Of a DNA stretch of 64,000 bases, positions 8,561 through 17,684 are shown piece by piece. The DNA comes from Bacillota bacterium (GTDB lineage: Bacteria > Bacillota > Clostridia > Acetivibrionales > DTU013). Position 1 is the stretch's first letter, and each line of letters starts with the position of its first letter. A program made the translations under genes and the position numbers. The stretch is taken from contig JAEWQC010000294.1 in NCBI GenBank assembly GCA_023399355.1, forward strand, positions 13,289 through 77,288. The letters run 5' to 3'. The notes under the pieces are model-generated. The model did not search any database. It had not been told where the DNA came from and worked only from the letters and a program-made list of their open reading frames with translations.

Positions 8561-8638
8561 TATTTCCGAGTTATTATCCCAATAAGGAGAGGTGCCGGAG
8601 ATTATTTTTTCATTGTATATAGAAGGGAGAATACCATT

Positions 8639-9151
8639 ATGGCAAAGCATACGTTATCGGTTCTGGTGGAAAATCACGCAGGCGTACTTTCAAGGGTAGC
8701 CGGTCTTTTCAGCAGGAGGGGTTTTAACATCGACAGCCTGGCAGTGGGGGTAACGGAAAATCCGGATGTATCAAGGATGACGATCGTAGTGGACGGGGAT
8801 GAGTATACGGTTGAACAGGTCAGCAAACAGCTCAACAAGCTGATTGACGTCATCAAGCTCAAAAAACTGGAAAAAACAGAATCCATCAGCCGTGAACTTG
8901 CACTTATTAAAGTCGCAGCCAATGCCACCACAAGAGCAGAAATCATTCAGATTGTCGAGATTTTCAGAGCGAAGATCGTAGATGTTTCCAAGACCACGCT
9001 GACGATTGAGATATCCGGCGGATCGGATAAGGTGGCGGCGCTTGAAGACATGCTGAATACGTTTGGAATCAAGGAAATTGTGAGAACGGGTACTATTGCT
9101 ATCGAGAGAGGCAATCGAATTATAAAGGCTACCAATAATGAGGAGGAGTAA
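8639..9151 (+). CDS. ilvN: Acetolactate synthase, small regulatory subunit
   Basis: A 170-residue subunit with an N-terminal ACT domain (LSVLVENHAGVLSRVAGLFSRRGFNIDSL) and the usual C-terminal half (ELALIKV..., VDVSKTTLTIE...G). It activates IlvB and gives valine feedback inhibition. Length is normal for the ilvH/ilvN class. It lies between ilvB and ilvC with short gaps. Confidence 0.95.
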   Translation: MAKHTLSVLVENHAGVLSRVAGLFSRRGFNIDSLAVGVTENPDVSRMTIVVDGDEYTVEQVSKQLNKLIDVIKLKKLEKTESISRELALIKVAANATTRAEIIQIVEIFRAKIVDVSKTTLTIEISGGSDKVAALEDMLNTFGIKEIVRTGTIAIERGNRIIKATNNEEE

Positions 9152-9156
9152 GATAT

Positions 9157-10152
9157 ATGACAAAAATGTATTATGACAGTGATTGCAGCCTTGGTCTGCT
9201 TAAAGGCAAGACCGTCGCGATAATTGGCTACGGAAGCCAGGGACATGCACATGCACAGAATTTAAAAGACAGTGGAATTAACGTAGTTGTAGGCCTTATG
9301 CCAACTTCCGAGAAAAGGAAGCAGGCGGAGGAAGACGGACTAAAGGTGCTGGATACTGAAGAAGCAGCCAAAGCCGGAGATTTAATCATGATACTCACCC
9401 CGGACCAGACACAGTCCGACATGTATTACAAGAGCATTGAGCCGAACCTGAAGGAAGGCGACATCCTCGCATTTGCCCACGGTTTCAACATCCATTTCAA
9501 TCAGATCAAGCCGCCGAAATTCGTTGACGTGGTCATGATCGCACCAAAAGGCCCCGGGCATACGGTGAGGAGTCAGTATAAGGAAGGCAAGGGTGTTCCA
9601 TCACTTATTGCCATTCACCAGAATGCATCGGGTAAAGCAAAGGAATTTGCGCTTGCATATGCTTCCGGCATCGGTGCAGGCAGGGCAGGCATCCTTGAAA
9701 CAACGTTCAGGGAAGAAACAGAAACGGATCTTTTTGGCGAGCAGGCTGTTCTTTGCGGCGGCGTGACCGAATTGATGAAAGCAGGCTTCGAAACATTGGT
9801 AAATGCGGGTTATCAGCCTGAAAGCGCGTACTTTGAATGTGTCCATGAGATGAAACTCATCGTTGATCTGATCAATCAGGGCGGTTTTGCATACATGAGA
9901 TATTCCATCAGTGATACAGCGGAGTATGGCGATTACATGATCGGCAAGAGGATCATCACCGATGAGACCAGAAAAGAAATGAAGAAAGTGCTCACGGAAA
10001 TACAGGATGGTACCTTTGCATCCAGATGGATCATGGAGAACAAGGCAGGCGGCAGGGCTGAATTCCTTGCAACAAGGCAGCGCCAATCCGAGCACCAGTT
10101 GGAGAAGGTCGGGGCGGAGCTTAGAAAGATGATGAGCTGGCTTAAGAAGTAA
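9157..10152 (+). CDS. ilvC: Ketol-acid reductoisomerase, class I
   Basis: A 331-residue short-form enzyme converting acetolactate to dihydroxyisovalerate with NAD(P)H and Mg2+. It shows the Rossmann motif GYGSQGHAHAQNL, the APKGPGH segment, and the metal-binding E/D residues in DLFGEQAVLCGG and ECVHEMKLIVDL. It begins 5 bases after ilvN behind GGAGGAG. The cofactor loop after VVGLM contains several Ser/Lys residues, fitting NADPH preference, but that is only suggestive. Confidence 0.96.
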   Translation: MTKMYYDSDCSLGLLKGKTVAIIGYGSQGHAHAQNLKDSGINVVVGLMPTSEKRKQAEEDGLKVLDTEEAAKAGDLIMILTPDQTQSDMYYKSIEPNLKEGDILAFAHGFNIHFNQIKPPKFVDVVMIAPKGPGHTVRSQYKEGKGVPSLIAIHQNASGKAKEFALAYASGIGAGRAGILETTFREETETDLFGEQAVLCGGVTELMKAGFETLVNAGYQPESAYFECVHEMKLIVDLINQGGFAYMRYSISDTAEYGDYMIGKRIITDETRKEMKKVLTEIQDGTFASRWIMENKAGGRAEFLATRQRQSEHQLEKVGAELRKMMSWLKK

Positions 10153-10329
10153 AAAAGATACGGATGGGGAAAGTATTGCATGAAGCAGGTGAAATGAACC
10201 TTCAGCATGACTTCCCCCATTCGTGTAAAGCAATAATACAGATATAGAGAAAAGGCGGGCAGTGCTGGGCGAAAAACCTTAAATGTTGCCTGGCACAAGA
10301 CACTGCCGGATATTTATGAATATGAGATT
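10153..10329 (+). other. ilvC-leuA gap with two large stem-loops
   Basis: No gene is visible. A 15-base stem pairs 10160-10174 with 10210-10224 (one wobble, one mismatch). A second hairpin pairs GTGCTGGGC (10262-10270) with GCCTGGCAC (10288-10296), with an alternative outer pairing of GGCAGTG and CACTGCC. Neither has a T run, so they may be processing or stability elements rather than terminators. Confidence 0.5.
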
Positions 10330-10442
10330 ATAACGAGGACAACTCGTTGAGACGCAGCCAGGTGCAATTTCTGAGGAAATTCTGCACCCTGGTAAGAAAG
10401 TTTTTCTGCAACCGAAATACTTTCTTTGAGCCGATGCGTTAT
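10330..10442 (+). ncRNA. Unassigned structured leader RNA of leuA (copy A)
   Basis: ATAACG (10330-10335) can pair with CGTTAT (10437-10442), closing the element, or AACGAG can pair with CTCGTT (10343-10348). Within it are the conserved strings CGTTGAGACGCAGC (10345-10358) and a hairpin GAAAGT..TTTC/GAAA..ACTTTC with the loop TGCAACC (10407-10413), followed by TTTGA and CGATGCGTTAT. A matching element lies at 13602-13751. It ends just before the leuA ribosome site. I could not match it to a known riboswitch class. Confidence 0.55.
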
Positions 10443-10467
10443 TAAGGTATTGTAGGAGGTATATAAC

Positions 10468-12012
10468 ATGGCAACGAGAATTAAGATTTTTGATACTACA
10501 TTAAGAGACGGAGAACAGACCCCTGGAGCAAGTCTTAATATACAGGAGAAGCTGGAGATTGCAAGACAGCTTGTAAAGCTGGGTGTGGATGTAATCGAGG
10601 CGGGGTTCGCCATCTCATCCCCCGGTGATTTCCTCGCAGTTAAGACAATAGCAGAGAACGTCAAAGGTTCAACCATTGCTAGTCTCAGCCGCGCAATCGA
10701 AAAAGACATCGACAGGGCGTGGGAAGCGGTATGCAACGCTGAAAGTCCGCGAATCCATACGTTTCTGGCGACCTCGGACATTCATATGAAATATAAGCTG
10801 AAGATGTCTGAGGAGGAGGTGTTTGCCAGAGCTGTTGCAATGGTAAAGCATTCCCGGAAGTATTGCTCCGATGTTGAATTCTCAGCCGAGGATGCCAGCA
10901 GAACAAGGATTGATTTTCTTTATAAAGTTTTGGAAGCGGTCATTAAAGCTGGAGCAACAGTGGTTAATATCCCGGATACGGTGGGATATTCGTCACCTGA
11001 GGAATTTGGACTTTTGATAAAAGGCATTAAGGAAAATGTGCCTGGTATCGATAAAGTTGATATCAGCGTTCATTGTCACAACGACCTCGGCCTGGCTGTT
11101 GCAAATTCACTTGCGGCGCTCAGAAATGGCGCGACCCAGTTGGAATGTACCGTAAACGGCCTCGGGGAGCGTGCAGGAAATGCCTCCGTTGAAGAGATCA
11201 TCATGGGAATCAACACAAGGAAAGATTATTATGGCGATATTGTTCACAATATAGATACAAAGCAGATTTACAGAACCAGCAAGCTGGTGAGCAACCTTAC
11301 CGGTGTCAGCGTTCAGCTGAACAAGGCAATTGTCGGCGCCAATGCTTTCGCACACGAATCAGGTATTCACCAGCATGGTGTCATGGCGGAAAAATCCACA
11401 TATGAGATCATGACGCCTGAATCCATAGGCCTTTCACAGAACAGGATGGTACTTGGCAAGTTATCCGGGAAGCATGCTTTTGAAGAGAGACTGAAGGAAA
11501 TGGGCTATAATCTTGCACCCGATGAAATTGCAAGGGCTTTTGAGCAGTTCAAGGAATTGGCTGACAAGAAAAAAGAGGTCCTGGACCGCGACATAGAAGC
11601 ACTTGTAGGTGAAAAGGTTTCCGAAGTGGAAGAGGTGTTCAAGCTGGACAGCTTCCAGATTAACAGCGGCAACAAGGTTATCGCTACCGCTACCGTAAGT
11701 CTTATTAAAAACGGCCAGCTGGTTTTGGAAGCGGCTACTGGCGATGGGCCTATCAACGCAGCTTTTAAAGCAATTGAGAGAACGGTCGGCTTTGAGCTTG
11801 AACTGCAGGACTACAGTCTGAAAGGCGTGACGGAAGGTGCGGATGCACTTGGTGAAGCAACGGTAAGGGTAGCAAAGGATAATCGGATTTACATCGGAAG
11901 AGGAGTCAGCACCGATATTATGGAAGCCAGTGTAAAGGCTTACATCAACGCGATAAACAGGGTTGTCAGCGAACAGGACAAAGGAGCCGCCAACGGAAAG
12001 GAGACCGTATGA
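10468..12012 (+). CDS. leuA: 2-Isopropylmalate synthase
   Basis: A 514-residue enzyme condensing acetyl-CoA with 2-ketoisovalerate, the first leucine-specific step. The N-terminal TIM barrel carries DTTLRDGEQTPG, HCHNDLGLAVANS and the linker HESGIHQHG. The C-terminal regulatory domain (about 390-505) ends in GEATVRV and RGVSTDIMEAS, the leucine-binding type. ATG 10468 follows AGGAGG. The gene overlaps cimA by 4 bases (ATGA), so the two are translationally coupled. Confidence 0.95.
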   Translation: MATRIKIFDTTLRDGEQTPGASLNIQEKLEIARQLVKLGVDVIEAGFAISSPGDFLAVKTIAENVKGSTIASLSRAIEKDIDRAWEAVCNAESPRIHTFLATSDIHMKYKLKMSEEEVFARAVAMVKHSRKYCSDVEFSAEDASRTRIDFLYKVLEAVIKAGATVVNIPDTVGYSSPEEFGLLIKGIKENVPGIDKVDISVHCHNDLGLAVANSLAALRNGATQLECTVNGLGERAGNASVEEIIMGINTRKDYYGDIVHNIDTKQIYRTSKLVSNLTGVSVQLNKAIVGANAFAHESGIHQHGVMAEKSTYEIMTPESIGLSQNRMVLGKLSGKHAFEERLKEMGYNLAPDEIARAFEQFKELADKKKEVLDRDIEALVGEKVSEVEEVFKLDSFQINSGNKVIATATVSLIKNGQLVLEAATGDGPINAAFKAIERTVGFELELQDYSLKGVTEGADALGEATVRVAKDNRIYIGRGVSTDIMEASVKAYINAINRVVSEQDKGAANGKETV

Positions 12013-13568
12013 AAAAGGTAATTGTACTGGATTCCACATTAAGGGATGGAGCTCAGGCACAGGGAATTTCATATACAGTAGAAGACAAGCTTAAAATTGT
12101 GAGAAAGCTTGATTCACTGGGAGTCGCCTATATTGAAGCAGGAAATCCGGGGTCCAATCCAAAAGATCTGGAATTCTTCGAGAGAGCAGGAAAGCTGAAG
12201 CTGGAAAATGCAAAGCTGATTGCTTTTGGAAGTACGCGAAAGGTGGGAATTCCTGTAGAAGAGGATGTGAATGTCCAGTCGATGCTGTTGGCGGGAACCT
12301 CTGCCGTGGTTATCTTCGGCAAGTCCTGGGACTTCCATGTGACAGACATCCTAAAGACAACCTTTGAAGAAAATATCAGAATGATTTATGATACAGTCAG
12401 ATTTTTTAAAGATGCCGGGAAGGAAGTCGTGTATGACGCGGAGCATTTCTTTGACGGATGCAGGGCAAACCCCGAGTATGCCATGAGCACACTGCAGGCG
12501 GCTGCCGATGCAGGTGCTGACAGTCTCTGCCTTTGCGACACAAAAGGCAGTTTCCTGCCGATGGATATATTCGAGATGTCAAAGCTTGTAATAAAGCGGT
12601 TCAAAGTTCCGATCGGCATACACTGCCACAATGACAACGGTATGGCTGTCGCAGACACGATCATGGCTGTCCAGGCGGGCGCAACACAGGTGCAGGGCAC
12701 AATCAACGGTTTTGGGGAGAGGTGCGGCAATGCAAATCTGTGCACGATCATTCCGAATTTGCAGCTCATGATGGGGTACAGCTGCATACCTGAGGAGAAC
12801 ATGTCCGAAATGACTGCGGTCGCAAGAGCAATCAGCGAAATTGCAAATGTTGTTCATGATGAAAGAGCACCATATGTGGGCCGGACTGCATTTGCACATA
12901 AGGCGGGCATGCATGCGGACGCTGTTGTTAAAAATGCCATGGCATATGAAATGATTGATCCTGAAGTTGTCGGCAATGAGAGGATATTCCTCATGTCCGA
13001 GGTGGCTGGCAGGAGTGCTGTCTTAAGCCTTGTCAAAAAGGTTGATCCTTCGATCAGCAAGGATTCTCCTGAAACCCGTAAGGTGCTTGAAAAGTTAAAG
13101 GAAATGGAGCATGAAGGATATCAGTATGAAGGTGCTGAAAGCTCCTTCGAGCTTATTGTCAGAAAGGTACTTGGCAAATATCATCCATCCTTTGAATTGA
13201 AAGATTTCAAGGTGATTGTGAACGAGCCGGCTGCCGCTACCGAGCGCAATTCTTCAGCGATGATCAAGGTCAAGGTCGGGGAGCAGGAAGAGATCACCGC
13301 AGCAGAAGGAGACGGTCCGGTCAATGCGTTGGATAACGCCGTCAGGAAGGCACTGGTCAGATTTTACCCGAGTATTTCTGAAATAAAGCTCACCGACTTC
13401 AAGGTAAGAGTACTGGACTCGACTTCGGCAACGGCTGCAAAGGTAAGAGTTCTGATCGAATCCTCGGATGGAAATGAAATCTGGACAACCATTGGCGTTT
13501 CTACCGACATCATTGATGCAAGCTGGAAGGCGCTTGTCGACTCCATAGAATATAAACTTGGGAGATAG
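12009..13568 (+). CDS. cimA: Citramalate synthase
   Basis: A 519-residue member of the LeuA-related family that joins pyruvate and acetyl-CoA to (R)-citramalate, giving 2-ketobutyrate for isoleucine without threonine. LDSTLRDGAQAQGISYTVEDK, with Gly-Ala-Gln in place of the GEQTPG of LeuA, EAGNPGSNPKD and HCHNDNGMAVADT are typical of CimA. A C-terminal regulatory domain is present. The ATGA overlap with leuA supports a joint leucine/isoleucine operon. No threonine deaminase gene is in this window. Confidence 0.92.
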   Translation: MKKVIVLDSTLRDGAQAQGISYTVEDKLKIVRKLDSLGVAYIEAGNPGSNPKDLEFFERAGKLKLENAKLIAFGSTRKVGIPVEEDVNVQSMLLAGTSAVVIFGKSWDFHVTDILKTTFEENIRMIYDTVRFFKDAGKEVVYDAEHFFDGCRANPEYAMSTLQAAADAGADSLCLCDTKGSFLPMDIFEMSKLVIKRFKVPIGIHCHNDNGMAVADTIMAVQAGATQVQGTINGFGERCGNANLCTIIPNLQLMMGYSCIPEENMSEMTAVARAISEIANVVHDERAPYVGRTAFAHKAGMHADAVVKNAMAYEMIDPEVVGNERIFLMSEVAGRSAVLSLVKKVDPSISKDSPETRKVLEKLKEMEHEGYQYEGAESSFELIVRKVLGKYHPSFELKDFKVIVNEPAAATERNSSAMIKVKVGEQEEITAAEGDGPVNALDNAVRKALVRFYPSISEIKLTDFKVRVLDSTSATAAKVRVLIESSDGNEIWTTIGVSTDIIDASWKALVDSIEYKLGR

Positions 13569-13601
13569 GTCTTTACAACTGACTCTGAAATAGTTGATAA
13601 T

Positions 13602-13751
13602 ATAACGAGGCAAAAGATGTCCCCCACTTTTGCAAGTGGCGGGTACCGATTCGGTTTTCAGGCGGCGGGCATATCTCCCGCCCCGTTGAAACGCAGCAAT
13701 AGTTAAAAATGTTTCTATAACCGAAACATTTTCTTTGAATCGATGCGTTAT
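13602..13751 (+). ncRNA. Unassigned structured leader RNA (copy B)
   Basis: Same architecture as the leuA leader. ATAACGAGG begins at 13602, followed by a longer variable region, then CGTTGAAACGCAGC (13684-13697). A perfect 10-base stem pairs AAAATGTTTC (13706-13715) with GAAACATTTT (13723-13732) around the loop TATAACC. The end is TTTGA..CGATGCGTTAT (to 13751). Compensating differences in the stems relative to copy A support a real RNA fold. Confidence 0.55.
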
Positions 13752-13782
13752 AATTACCGATGATTCAAAGGAGGGAGATAAT

Positions 13783-14040
13783 TTGAAGCTTAATGGAAAG
13801 ATCATCATAGAAAACAGAATGGTAAGGGAAGCGGCGGTCGAAGACAATGACGAGAAGCACAGCTTCAGGGACAAACTGGAGAAGTGCCTCATTGACCTTT
13901 GCAAGGAACTTGATATCCCTGTTCCTCTCTGGCTTAAAAAGAATACCAGAGAGCTGGCCATATTCAGAAGGACATTGTTCTCATCAGAACAATTCATCGA
14001 TAAGGTATGGTTCGACAAGTTTGAAATCCGGCTGGGATAA
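13783..14040 (+). CDS. Small conserved protein behind the shared leader
   Basis: An 85-residue, charged protein starting at TTG 13783 after AAGGAGGGAG; an earlier in-frame ATG at 13735 lies inside the structured leader. It contains DKLEKCLIDLCKELDIPVPLWLKKNTRELA and ends in FDKFEIRL. I do not recognise the family. Sharing a leader with leuA, and lying right after cimA, it may be tied to branched-chain amino-acid supply. Confidence 0.7.
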   Translation: MKLNGKIIIENRMVREAAVEDNDEKHSFRDKLEKCLIDLCKELDIPVPLWLKKNTRELAIFRRTLFSSEQFIDKVWFDKFEIRLG

Positions 14041-14061
14041 ATATTTATTTGCTTAGATAGG

Positions 14062-14138
14062 ACAAAATTTTATGAGGGAGCGGTTTCTGCCTTGATTATA
14101 AATTTAAAGGCAGGAACCGCTCCCTCATTAAATTTTGT
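14062..14138. repeat. Near-perfect 32-base inverted repeat
   Basis: Arms 14062-14093 and 14107-14138 are complementary except at two positions, with a 13-base loop. The ends are ACAAAATTTT and AAATTTTGT, and the core is GC-rich. It could be a strong bidirectional terminator after the biosynthetic block or a short palindromic mobile element (MITE). No transposase or clear target duplication is visible. Confidence 0.8.
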
Positions 14139-14287
14139 AGTTACCGGACAGGGATAAGTATTGCTATATATGTATCAATAGGGTATTCTATCCATAATAC
14201 ATTCGAGCAGGCTGGATGAAAAGAGAATGTTTGGCTTGGAGCCGGACCAGAGATTTTAAGATAAATATACAGGGGGAGATGTACTGA

Positions 14288-15334
14288 ATGGAACCGCGAA
14301 TTCAGCTAAAACATGTAAATAAAGAATTTAAGACATTGAATAGAAGAGAAGGTTTGAAGGGAAGTATCAGAGATTTATTTTCCAGAGACTACAGCATTGT
14401 AAAAGCTGTTAACGATATATCGCTGGATATTATGCAGGGAGAAATGGTAGGGTATCTGGGACCAAACGGAGCGGGAAAGTCCACAACGATTAAAATGATG
14501 ACAGGTGTACTGGAACCGACCTCCGGTGAAATAGTGGTGAATGGAAGAATTCCGTATAGGAACAGAACCCAGAATGCTCAGGAGATAGGGGTAGTATTCG
14601 GACAAAGATCCCAGCTGTGGTGGGCACTACCGGTAATAGAGTCATTTGGAATTTTAAAAGATATTTATCAAATAGATCATAAGACATATAAGGGAATGTT
14701 GGACTATTATGAGTCACTGGTAGATATCAAGTCGCTTTATCATAAACCGGTGAGACAATTGTCATTGGGTCAAAGGACCCTTTGTGACATTCTGGCAGCC
14801 TTTTTGCATAATCCAGGCATTGTGTTTTTGGATGAACCAACCATCGGTTTGGATGTATCTATGAAAAGCAAGATTCGTGAACTAATTAAAGCTTTGAATC
14901 AGGAAAAAAAGACGACGGTTATTTTAACTACACATGATATGGGAGATGTGGATGCGCTTTGTAAAAGAATTGTTATTATTGATAAAGGCAAGGTCCTGTA
15001 TGACAACGACATCGAAAACCTGAAAAAATTTTTTGGAGCCTATAGGATATTGAAGGTCATTTTTAGGAAAGCGGCTTCCGATACTGCCGATGAAGATCTG
15101 GAAAAGTCGGCAAATGAGCTTCAGAAGCAACTTGAAATGTATTTTTCAGAGGTGCAGTCCATATCGGTTACGGTGAATGAAGAGTGGATTGATGTATTGG
15201 TAAATGAGGAAGATGTATCCATAATACAAGTGATGAACTATATTCAGGAAATAAAGAAGATTCATGATATGAAAATGCAGGAGATCTCAACGGAAAGTAT
15301 CATCAAAAAAATATATGAAAGAGGGATACGATGA
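14288..15334 (+). CDS. ABC exporter ATP-binding protein
   Basis: A 348-residue ATPase with Walker A GPNGAGKST, Q-loop, signature LSLGQ and Walker B IVFLDEPTIGLD, then a C-terminal domain of about 110 residues seen in ABC-2 drug/lipid-type exporters (NatA/DrrA class, DUF4162-like). It starts at ATG 14288 behind AGGGGGAG. Its stop overlaps the next gene (ATGA), so all three genes form one operon. The cargo is not predictable from sequence. Confidence 0.92.
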   Translation: MEPRIQLKHVNKEFKTLNRREGLKGSIRDLFSRDYSIVKAVNDISLDIMQGEMVGYLGPNGAGKSTTIKMMTGVLEPTSGEIVVNGRIPYRNRTQNAQEIGVVFGQRSQLWWALPVIESFGILKDIYQIDHKTYKGMLDYYESLVDIKSLYHKPVRQLSLGQRTLCDILAAFLHNPGIVFLDEPTIGLDVSMKSKIRELIKALNQEKKTTVILTTHDMGDVDALCKRIVIIDKGKVLYDNDIENLKKFFGAYRILKVIFRKAASDTADEDLEKSANELQKQLEMYFSEVQSISVTVNEEWIDVLVNEEDVSIIQVMNYIQEIKKIHDMKMQEISTESIIKKIYERGIR

Positions 15335-16152
15335 ATAAGAAGACTTCCCTCCCGTTCAGAAAATATCTAACTTTGACCCGGGCAGGGATCATTGAGTCCT
15401 TGAACTTCAGAGTCAGTTATATCATTACTGTTTTAGGCAACCTGGCATATCTGGTCGTCATTTACTATTTGTGGAAAGCAATTTATGCGTCCAGTCCAAC
15501 GGAGGTTGTCAATGGGATGACATTTACGGACACAATGATATACCTGGTTCTGGCAGCATCATTAAGCAGTTTCTTTGAGGTGTTTCTGGTTTGGCAAATC
15601 GGACGCAATATTCAGTCGGGGAAAATCGTATTAGACATTATCAAGCCAATGGATTTTCAGATGTACACCTTTTTTTATGTCTCAGGGAATTATGTGGTCG
15701 CTTTTTTTGTTGTTTTTTTGCCAACATTTATTCTGGTAAATATTCTGACCGGTGGGGCAATTGAAATTGGAACCAACATTATTCTTTTTATTGCAAGCGT
15801 GGCGATGGGATTAATCATCAATTTTTGCATTGATTTTTTTGTAGCAACTATTTGCTTGTATACGCAATCCACCTGGGGAATCAATATCATGAAAGAAGTC
15901 ATAATACTTTTTATTTCAGGAGCTACGATTCCTATTGCCTTTTTCCCGGAACCATTAAAATCGATTATAGGCTATCTTCCATTTCAAGCAATTTACAATA
16001 CACCCCTGCTGCTACTGATTAATAAGTCTCTGGCCATGGATCAATGTATCAGGATGCTGCTGATGCAGCTATTCTGGGCGGTTTTTGTCATTCTGGCAAG
16101 CCGTCTGTTCTGGAAAAAATCGCTTAAAATAATAACTGTGAATGGAGGTTGA
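15331..16152 (+). CDS. ABC-2 type permease (DUF990-like), first subunit
   Basis: A 273-residue protein with six hydrophobic segments, overlapping the ATPase gene by 4 bases and the next permease gene by 4 bases. The pattern of two different six-helix subunits after a NatA-like ATPase is that of DUF990 exporters. Both permeases probably form a heterodimer in the membrane. Confidence 0.85.
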   Translation: MNKKTSLPFRKYLTLTRAGIIESLNFRVSYIITVLGNLAYLVVIYYLWKAIYASSPTEVVNGMTFTDTMIYLVLAASLSSFFEVFLVWQIGRNIQSGKIVLDIIKPMDFQMYTFFYVSGNYVVAFFVVFLPTFILVNILTGGAIEIGTNIILFIASVAMGLIINFCIDFFVATICLYTQSTWGINIMKEVIILFISGATIPIAFFPEPLKSIIGYLPFQAIYNTPLLLLINKSLAMDQCIRMLLMQLFWAVFVILASRLFWKKSLKIITVNGG

Positions 16153-16961
16153 TGATCATGATGAAAAGAGGACTTCGTTATTATATCAGGATATACGTGA
16201 AAATCCAGATACAGGATATTAAAAGCAAAATGAGTTACCGTTCCGATTTTTTTATTTCCATGATCGGAATGCTTTTTACAAACATATCCGGATTCCTTGC
16301 ATTTTGGATTACATTCCAAAATTTTCCATCTGTAATGGGATGGAATTACTATGAGATGCTTTTCTTATACGGCTTCTCCTTATTAGCCTTGACACCTGTA
16401 CAGCTTTTTTTTGACAACAACTGGAGCCTACGGTTTTATGTATATTCGGGTGATTTCATTAAGTATTGTTTTCGACCGATTAACCTGTTCTTTTATTTTA
16501 TTTCGGAAGTATTTGATATCAAAGGGTTTGCACAACTTATATTTGGCAGTATCATGCTAGCCTACTCCTGGAACAAGCTTGGGCTGGACATTTCTGTTTT
16601 GCTGCTGATAAAATTAATCATTGCTTTAATAACAGCAGCCCTATTTATGATAGCTTTGATGAATGCAGCTGCGGCGACATGTTTTTGGATTATAAATTCC
16701 GGATATGTTATGGTGTTCGCCAGCAAATTCAAGGATTATGCAAAATATCCCGTAAGTGTATATAACCCGGTTTTCCGCTTTATATTTACTTTTCTGATTC
16801 CAATTGCATTTATTGCCTACTACCCAAGTCTTATCTTTTTAAGGCCGGATGAGATTCCAATCCTTACTTATCTGTCTCCTTTTATTGGAGTGCTGTTTTT
16901 TTATCTGAGCTACAAGATATGGATGAAGGGTGCCACTTCTTACGCGGGTACGGGATCATAA
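16149..16961 (+). CDS. ABC-2 type permease (DUF990-like), second subunit
   Basis: A 270-residue six-helix protein starting at GTG/ATG 16149-16161 (ATGATCATGATG lies at the overlap, so the exact start is uncertain). It shares the N-terminal amphipathic helix with its neighbour and is the last gene of the three-gene exporter operon. Confidence 0.83.
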   Translation: MMIMMKRGLRYYIRIYVKIQIQDIKSKMSYRSDFFISMIGMLFTNISGFLAFWITFQNFPSVMGWNYYEMLFLYGFSLLALTPVQLFFDNNWSLRFYVYSGDFIKYCFRPINLFFYFISEVFDIKGFAQLIFGSIMLAYSWNKLGLDISVLLLIKLIIALITAALFMIALMNAAAATCFWIINSGYVMVFASKFKDYAKYPVSVYNPVFRFIFTFLIPIAFIAYYPSLIFLRPDEIPILTYLSPFIGVLFFYLSYKIWMKGATSYAGTGS

Positions 16962-16989
16962 CCTTTACACCGATCCTTCCGTTCATTAT

Positions 16990-17290
16990 AACAGTGGACA
17001 AAACACCTCTGCTCATAAATAAATCGGGGGTGTTTCTGCTGAAGAGCAAAGCTTTCTGCCGTATTTTTTTCTTGCTGTTCTTTTTGCGCTGTCCATTACA
17101 CAGATGCCTGTTGATACCTATTGCAGCCACATGTCTGCAAATAACAGGGCACTGGGGGATATAGGCCTAAAAAAAGAGTACGGCGTTTTTATTGAAAAGA
17201 TGAGAAAGCGCTGTATCTGCTTAAGGATGGGAGTCATGCAAAGGAATATGCCATAGCCTTTGGAGAATCCGGATTATCGCAAGAAACAGA
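16990..17290 (+). pseudogene. Decayed copy of the L,D-transpeptidase 5' region
   Basis: From GGACAAAAC near 16998 to GGAGAATCCGGATTA near 17285 this DNA aligns with the start of the intact gene 650 bases downstream. Shared landmarks are ATAAATAAATC, GGGGTGTTT, AGCTTTCTGC, TTTTTGCG-TGTCCATTAC and TCTGCAAATAA, continuing to the lysine run. Indels break the frame several times, and the catalytic half is absent. It is a partial tandem duplication, now non-coding. Confidence 0.8.
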
Positions 17291-17409
17291 TAATAGTACA
17301 TAAAAAGTAATTAATAAATAAAGCAACATCGGGCATATTATTCCTGTAGTTAAATTGGCACAACGTATAATTTTAAAAATTATAAGGTTGAAACGGTAAG
17401 GTGTTTACT

Positions 17410-17574
17410 TTGCAGGATATGGATAAGAACGGGGAGTTTAAGAAAACAAATATAGAAAAGCGGACGGATTATACCGCTGTTGCTATTGCTTTTATCAGAT
17501 ATGCAGCTTACATCGTTATCTTCTTTGGATTTCTATGGTTCGTGGTAAAATATATTCTACCGTTTTTCAGATAA
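17410..17574 (+). CDS. Small single-span membrane protein
   Basis: A 54-residue protein starting at TTG 17410 after TAAGG. A polar head with several lysines is followed by one hydrophobic helix (about 24-50, with FIRYAAYIVIFFGFLWFVV) and a short tail ending in FFR. I do not recognise it. It lies between the decayed and intact transpeptidase copies. Confidence 0.55.
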   Translation: MQDMDKNGEFKKTNIEKRTDYTAVAIAFIRYAAYIVIFFGFLWFVVKYILPFFR

Positions 17575-17684
17575 TGTACCGTGATTGTGTCAGGTGCAAG
17601 CAAGGCTTGTTGAACAGAACATGCCTTATTTACAGTATTGGACAAAACGCCCTTGCATATAAATAAATCATTGGGGTGTTTTTG

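Noticed and set aside
10330..10442. Guanidine, ppGpp or PRPP (ykkC-type) riboswitch at leuA
   Set aside because: The conserved ykkC core strings are absent, and the shared strings with 13602-13751 do not resemble that class.
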